From contig USPK01000020.1 of assembly GCA_900556465.1 (NCBI GenBank), positions 1 to 25,231 of the forward strand: DNA of 25,231 nucleotides. The letters are read 5' to 3'. This DNA is from an uncultured Prevotella sp. GTDB taxonomy: Bacteria; Bacteroidota; Bacteroidia; Bacteroidales; Bacteroidaceae. The translations under genes and the position numbers were made by a program. Positions 23,373 to 25,231 of the stretch are shown here, piece by piece. The notes under the pieces are model-generated. The model saw only the letters and a list, made by a program, of their open reading frames with translations, made no database searches and was not told the origin of the DNA. Each line of letters begins with the position of its first letter. Position 1 is the first letter of the stretch.

Positions 23373-24461
23373 TCAGACATATTCCTCGCCCAGCTGCACC
23401 TGGACCTCGTTCACCATACGTCGCACGGCGGCCGGGTCGTCGTTAGGACAAACGACAAGGACATTACCCTGCAAGGCAACGAGATACCCCTCGAGCCCCT
23501 TGAGGACAGCGGCCGTGTTTTCGGGCATACTGATGACGTTGTTGCGGCAACCGGAGAGGAGCACCTTCGAGGAGGCGAGCGCGGCGTTGCCGTCGGCGTC
23601 CTTGGACGCGACTTCGTAGATTTCGGGCCAGCAGCCGATGTCGGCCCAGCCGAAATCGCAGGGCTTCACACAGACATTCTCGCACTTGTCCAGAATGACG
23701 AGGTCGATGGAACGGTGAAGCGTGGTGGGGTAATACTCCCGCACGAGCATGACCTCCTGAGCGGCCGTGAGGTTCGTGCCGGCTTCCTCGATGCGCTGGG
23801 CAGCCAGCGGCGTGATGCGGCGAAGCAGGGACATCATCGTCGACGTGCGCCAGAGGAACAGACCGGTATTCCAGAGGAACTCGCCACTCTCGACGAAGAG
23901 GCGGGCATACTCTATCGCGGGTTTCTCGCTGAAGGACTCGACCTTGTACATACCGTCGACATTCTGGCTCTCGCCAATCTGGATATAGCCATAGGCCGTG
24001 TTCGGCACGGTGGGCTTCACGCCAATCGCGAGAAAGTCCGCGTGCGCCTCGACATAATCGAGGCCTTCACCAATCTGACGGGCGAAGCGCTCTTCGTCAA
24101 GGATATGCTGGTCGGCGGGTGTGACGACAACATTGGCCTCCGGCTCCCTGTTATATATATGGTAGGAAGCCCAAGCCACGGCCGGCGCCGTAGAAAGCTG
24201 GACCGGCTCGGCCAATACATTCTCGGCGGGCAGGTCGGGCAATTGCTCGCGCACCAGGTCGGCATAGCCTTGGTAGGTGGATACGAGTATATGGTCGGGA
24301 GAGATAAAACGAACGAAACGATCGTAGGTCTGTTGGAGCAGGGTGCGACCCGTACCGAAGAAGTCCAGGAACTGCTTGGGCAGGTCCTGACGGCTGCAGG
24401 GCCAGAGACGACGGCCCACCCCGCCTGCAAGGATGATACAATAATCGCTATTTTTTCTCAT
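23373..24461 (-). CDS. manC: Mannose-1-phosphate guanylyltransferase
   Basis: 362 residues. It makes GDP-mannose from mannose 1-phosphate and GTP for capsule, O-antigen or glycoprotein sugars, including GDP-fucose. The N-terminal nucleotide-binding loop reads ILAGGVGRRLWPCSR (10-24), followed by PKQF (28-31). VVTPADQHI and FSEKPAIEYA are the expected sugar-nucleotide motifs, and EFLWNTGLFLW marks the sugar-binding part. The isomerase domain of long bifunctional ManC is absent, so this is the single-domain form usual in Bacteroidales. A good promoter lies 32 nt upstream, and the next gene (argB) has its own promoter, so manC appears to be a single-gene unit. Confidence 0.95.
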   Translation of the reverse strand: MRKNSDYCIILAGGVGRRLWPCSRQDLPKQFLDFFGTGRTLLQQTYDRFVRFISPDHILVSTYQGYADLVREQLPDLPAENVLAEPVQLSTAPAVAWASYHIYNREPEANVVVTPADQHILDEERFARQIGEGLDYVEAHADFLAIGVKPTVPNTAYGYIQIGESQNVDGMYKVESFSEKPAIEYARLFVESGEFLWNTGLFLWRTSTMMSLLRRITPLAAQRIEEAGTNLTAAQEVMLVREYYPTTLHRSIDLVILDKCENVCVKPCDFGWADIGCWPEIYEVASKDADGNAALASSKVLLSGCRNNVISMPENTAAVLKGLEGYLVALQGNVLVVCPNDDPAAVRRMVNEVQVQLGEEYV

Positions 24462-24492
24462 GGCGTCAGTGGTTGATAAATGATTAGTAAGT

Positions 24493-24523
24493 CAAATATA
24501 AGGAAAGACAAGCGGCCGGCAAA
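24493..24523 (-). promoter_or_regulatory. Promoter of manC
   Basis: On the minus strand TTTG (24520-24523), 19 nt, TATATTTG (24493-24500): an exact Bacteroidetes promoter. A second TATATTTG box at 24577-24584 lacks a correctly spaced partner and may be chance in this AT-rich stretch. Confidence 0.8.
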
Positions 24524-24655
24524 GGGAAAACTCGTTTTTCCTTCGTCCGACCGAGCCGCTCCCTATTTTCGTGCAACAAATATAATGAATATTTCCGGGC
24601 GCGCCTATCAAAAAAGAATAAGGAACAAAAAAACAAGAAAATTCAAGTATAATTT

Positions 24656-24686
24656 TTTGTACTTTAATAGAAATGGATTACCTTTG
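24656..24686 (+). promoter_or_regulatory. Promoter of tRNA-Leu
   Basis: TTTG (24656-24659), 19 nt, TACCTTTG (24679-24686): exact match to the consensus. Its leader of about 25 nt holds a small hairpin (TTCCCG tta CGGGAA, 24695-24709) directly before the tRNA. Confidence 0.82.
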
Positions 24687-24717
24687 CACCGCGTTTCCCG
24701 TTACGGGAACAATTGCA

Positions 24718-24799
24718 GCCCAGATGGCGGAATCGGTAGACGCGCTGGTCTCAAACACCAGTGGGGCAACCCGTGCCGGTTCGACCCCGGCTCTGGGTA
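24718..24799 (+). tRNA. tRNA-Leu (anticodon CAA)
   Basis: 82 nt. The acceptor stem pairs GCCCAGA with TCTGGGT (first pair G-U). The anticodon stem CTGGT/ACCAG has loop CTCAAAC, giving CAA. A long variable arm (TGGGGCAACCCG) marks a class II tRNA. The T arm GCCGG/CCGGC has loop TTCGACC. Discriminator A; no encoded CCA. It stands alone between its promoter and terminator. Confidence 0.96.
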
Positions 24800-24803
24800 C
24801 TTC

Positions 24804-24845
24804 AAACCCTTGGTAATCAACTGATTATCAAGGGTTTCTCTTTTT
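24804..24845 (+). terminator. Terminator of tRNA-Leu
   Basis: Arms 24804-24819 and 24822-24837 pair over 16 positions (one G-U) around two central bases, so a real loop would open the inner pairs. CTC and five T follow (24841-24845). It is close to the tRNA 3' end and is a convincing intrinsic terminator. Confidence 0.85.
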
Positions 24846-25039
24846 ATCGAGCGTACTAAAAGTGTACTTCCTGACGAAAAGAAAAAGAAAGAGTACTTTC
24901 GCCGTTTTAGCAACCTTATATTTATGCTTTATTAACGAAGATGCTGCATATTTCTTCCTTTCTCCTGCTTTTGTTTGCTTTGAAAACGGTATCCATCACT
25001 TATCTTTGTAACCCAAACCGATTTTAATGCACAACGTAT
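24846..25039. other. AT-rich non-coding stretch after tRNA-Leu
   Basis: About 190 bp with no convincing gene. Base composition drops sharply from the GC-rich bulk of the window, with long A/T runs. Near-direct repeats AGTGTACTT (about 24861) and AGAGTACTT (about 24891) flank a purine-rich segment. No integrase, attachment-site duplication or insertion-sequence end could be shown. Confidence 0.5.
24979..25008 (+). promoter_or_regulatory. Likely promoter of the gene at the right edge
   Basis: TTTG (24979-24982), 18 nt, TATCTTTG (25001-25008). The -7 box is exact and the spacing one short of usual. It lies 31 nt before the ATG at 25040. Confidence 0.6.
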
Positions 25040-25231
25040 ATGAAAGATTTCAGAGAAACCAACTTCAAAAAGATACAGCAGTTACTTGATAAATGTGTTG
25101 CCCATGAATACGGGATGAAAACTAATGCGCTTGCCTTAAAGCGTGAATACCTGACGGAAGCGCAAATGAATGACTACTGGAAAAGCCACGCGACTTTGAC
25201 CCTCTTGGCCAAACAGGATTTGCCCACCTTT
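25040..25231 (+). CDS. Unrecognised protein, partial (runs off the window)
   Basis: 64 codons from an ATG at 25040, open to the last base, so only the N-terminus is seen. The residues begin MKDFRETNFKKIQQLLDKC and continue with a mostly helical, charged, soluble-looking sequence (ALALKREYLTEAQMNDYWK). There is no signal peptide or membrane segment, and I recognise no family. Codon use is more AT-rich than in the rest of the window. A fitting promoter stands just upstream, which supports a real gene. Its place beside tRNA-Leu and the change in composition suggest acquired DNA, but nothing in these 64 residues proves that. Confidence 0.65.
   Translation, partial: MKDFRETNFKKIQQLLDKCVAHEYGMKTNALALKREYLTEAQMNDYWKSHATLTLLAKQDLPTF

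Noticed and set aside
24480..24824. Open frames across tRNA-Leu (24480-24824 plus, 24701-24913 minus)
   Set aside because: Both run through the tRNA and its promoter or terminator; no protein resemblance.

Overview
The window is chromosomal DNA from a GC-rich member of the Bacteroidetes, probably order Bacteroidales. Three things point there. The gene order murG-murC-ftsQ-ftsA-ftsZ-yqeY and the tRNA-Glu/rpsT pair are typical of that group. The promoters fit the Bacteroidetes consensus (TTTG or TTG, then 19-20 nt, then TAnnTTTG). The SLC13/TrkA-C transporter and the S9 peptidase are also of types common there. Family or genus cannot be fixed from the sequence alone. Coding is dense and almost all on the minus strand. 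Only recO, tRNA-Leu and a partial gene at the right edge are on the plus strand.

Layout. (1) 405-8640, minus: a division and cell-wall cluster read murG > murC > ftsQ > ftsA > ftsZ > a second ftsZ > yqeY, ending in a good intrinsic terminator. MurG and MurC make peptidoglycan precursors, FtsQ is a divisome protein, FtsA anchors FtsZ to the membrane. The striking feature is two complete, diverged ftsZ genes in tandem; the second has Ile in place of the usual catalytic-loop Asn. (2) 9069-10096, minus: ridA and a LOG-family gene. (3) 10145-14172, minus: an RlmL-like rRNA methyltransferase with six 14-residue Arg/Asp-rich tail repeats, closely coupled to a secreted S9 peptidase and followed by tandem terminators. 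(4) 14278-14773, minus: tRNA-Glu and rpsT from one strong promoter. (5) 14886-17553: recO (plus) converging on an SLC13-type transporter (minus). (6) 17608-23310, minus: a six-gene run argB > U32 peptidase-like > HAD hydrolase > ribF > CPBP protease > dusB, from one promoter to a 56-bp perfect palindrome. (7) 23289-24523, minus: manC. (8) 24656-25231, plus: tRNA-Leu(CAA) with its terminator, then an abrupt fall in GC and the start of an unrecognised gene, possibly the edge of an integrated element.

A second theme is a family of palindromic intergenic repeats built on CTAAGG and GGGCC/CCCGT blocks. Copies lie at 1-20, 8844-8903 and 17608-17663, each downstream of a minus-strand transcription unit. 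The best candidate for new biology is the tandem FtsZ pair with the inverted repeat between the two genes.
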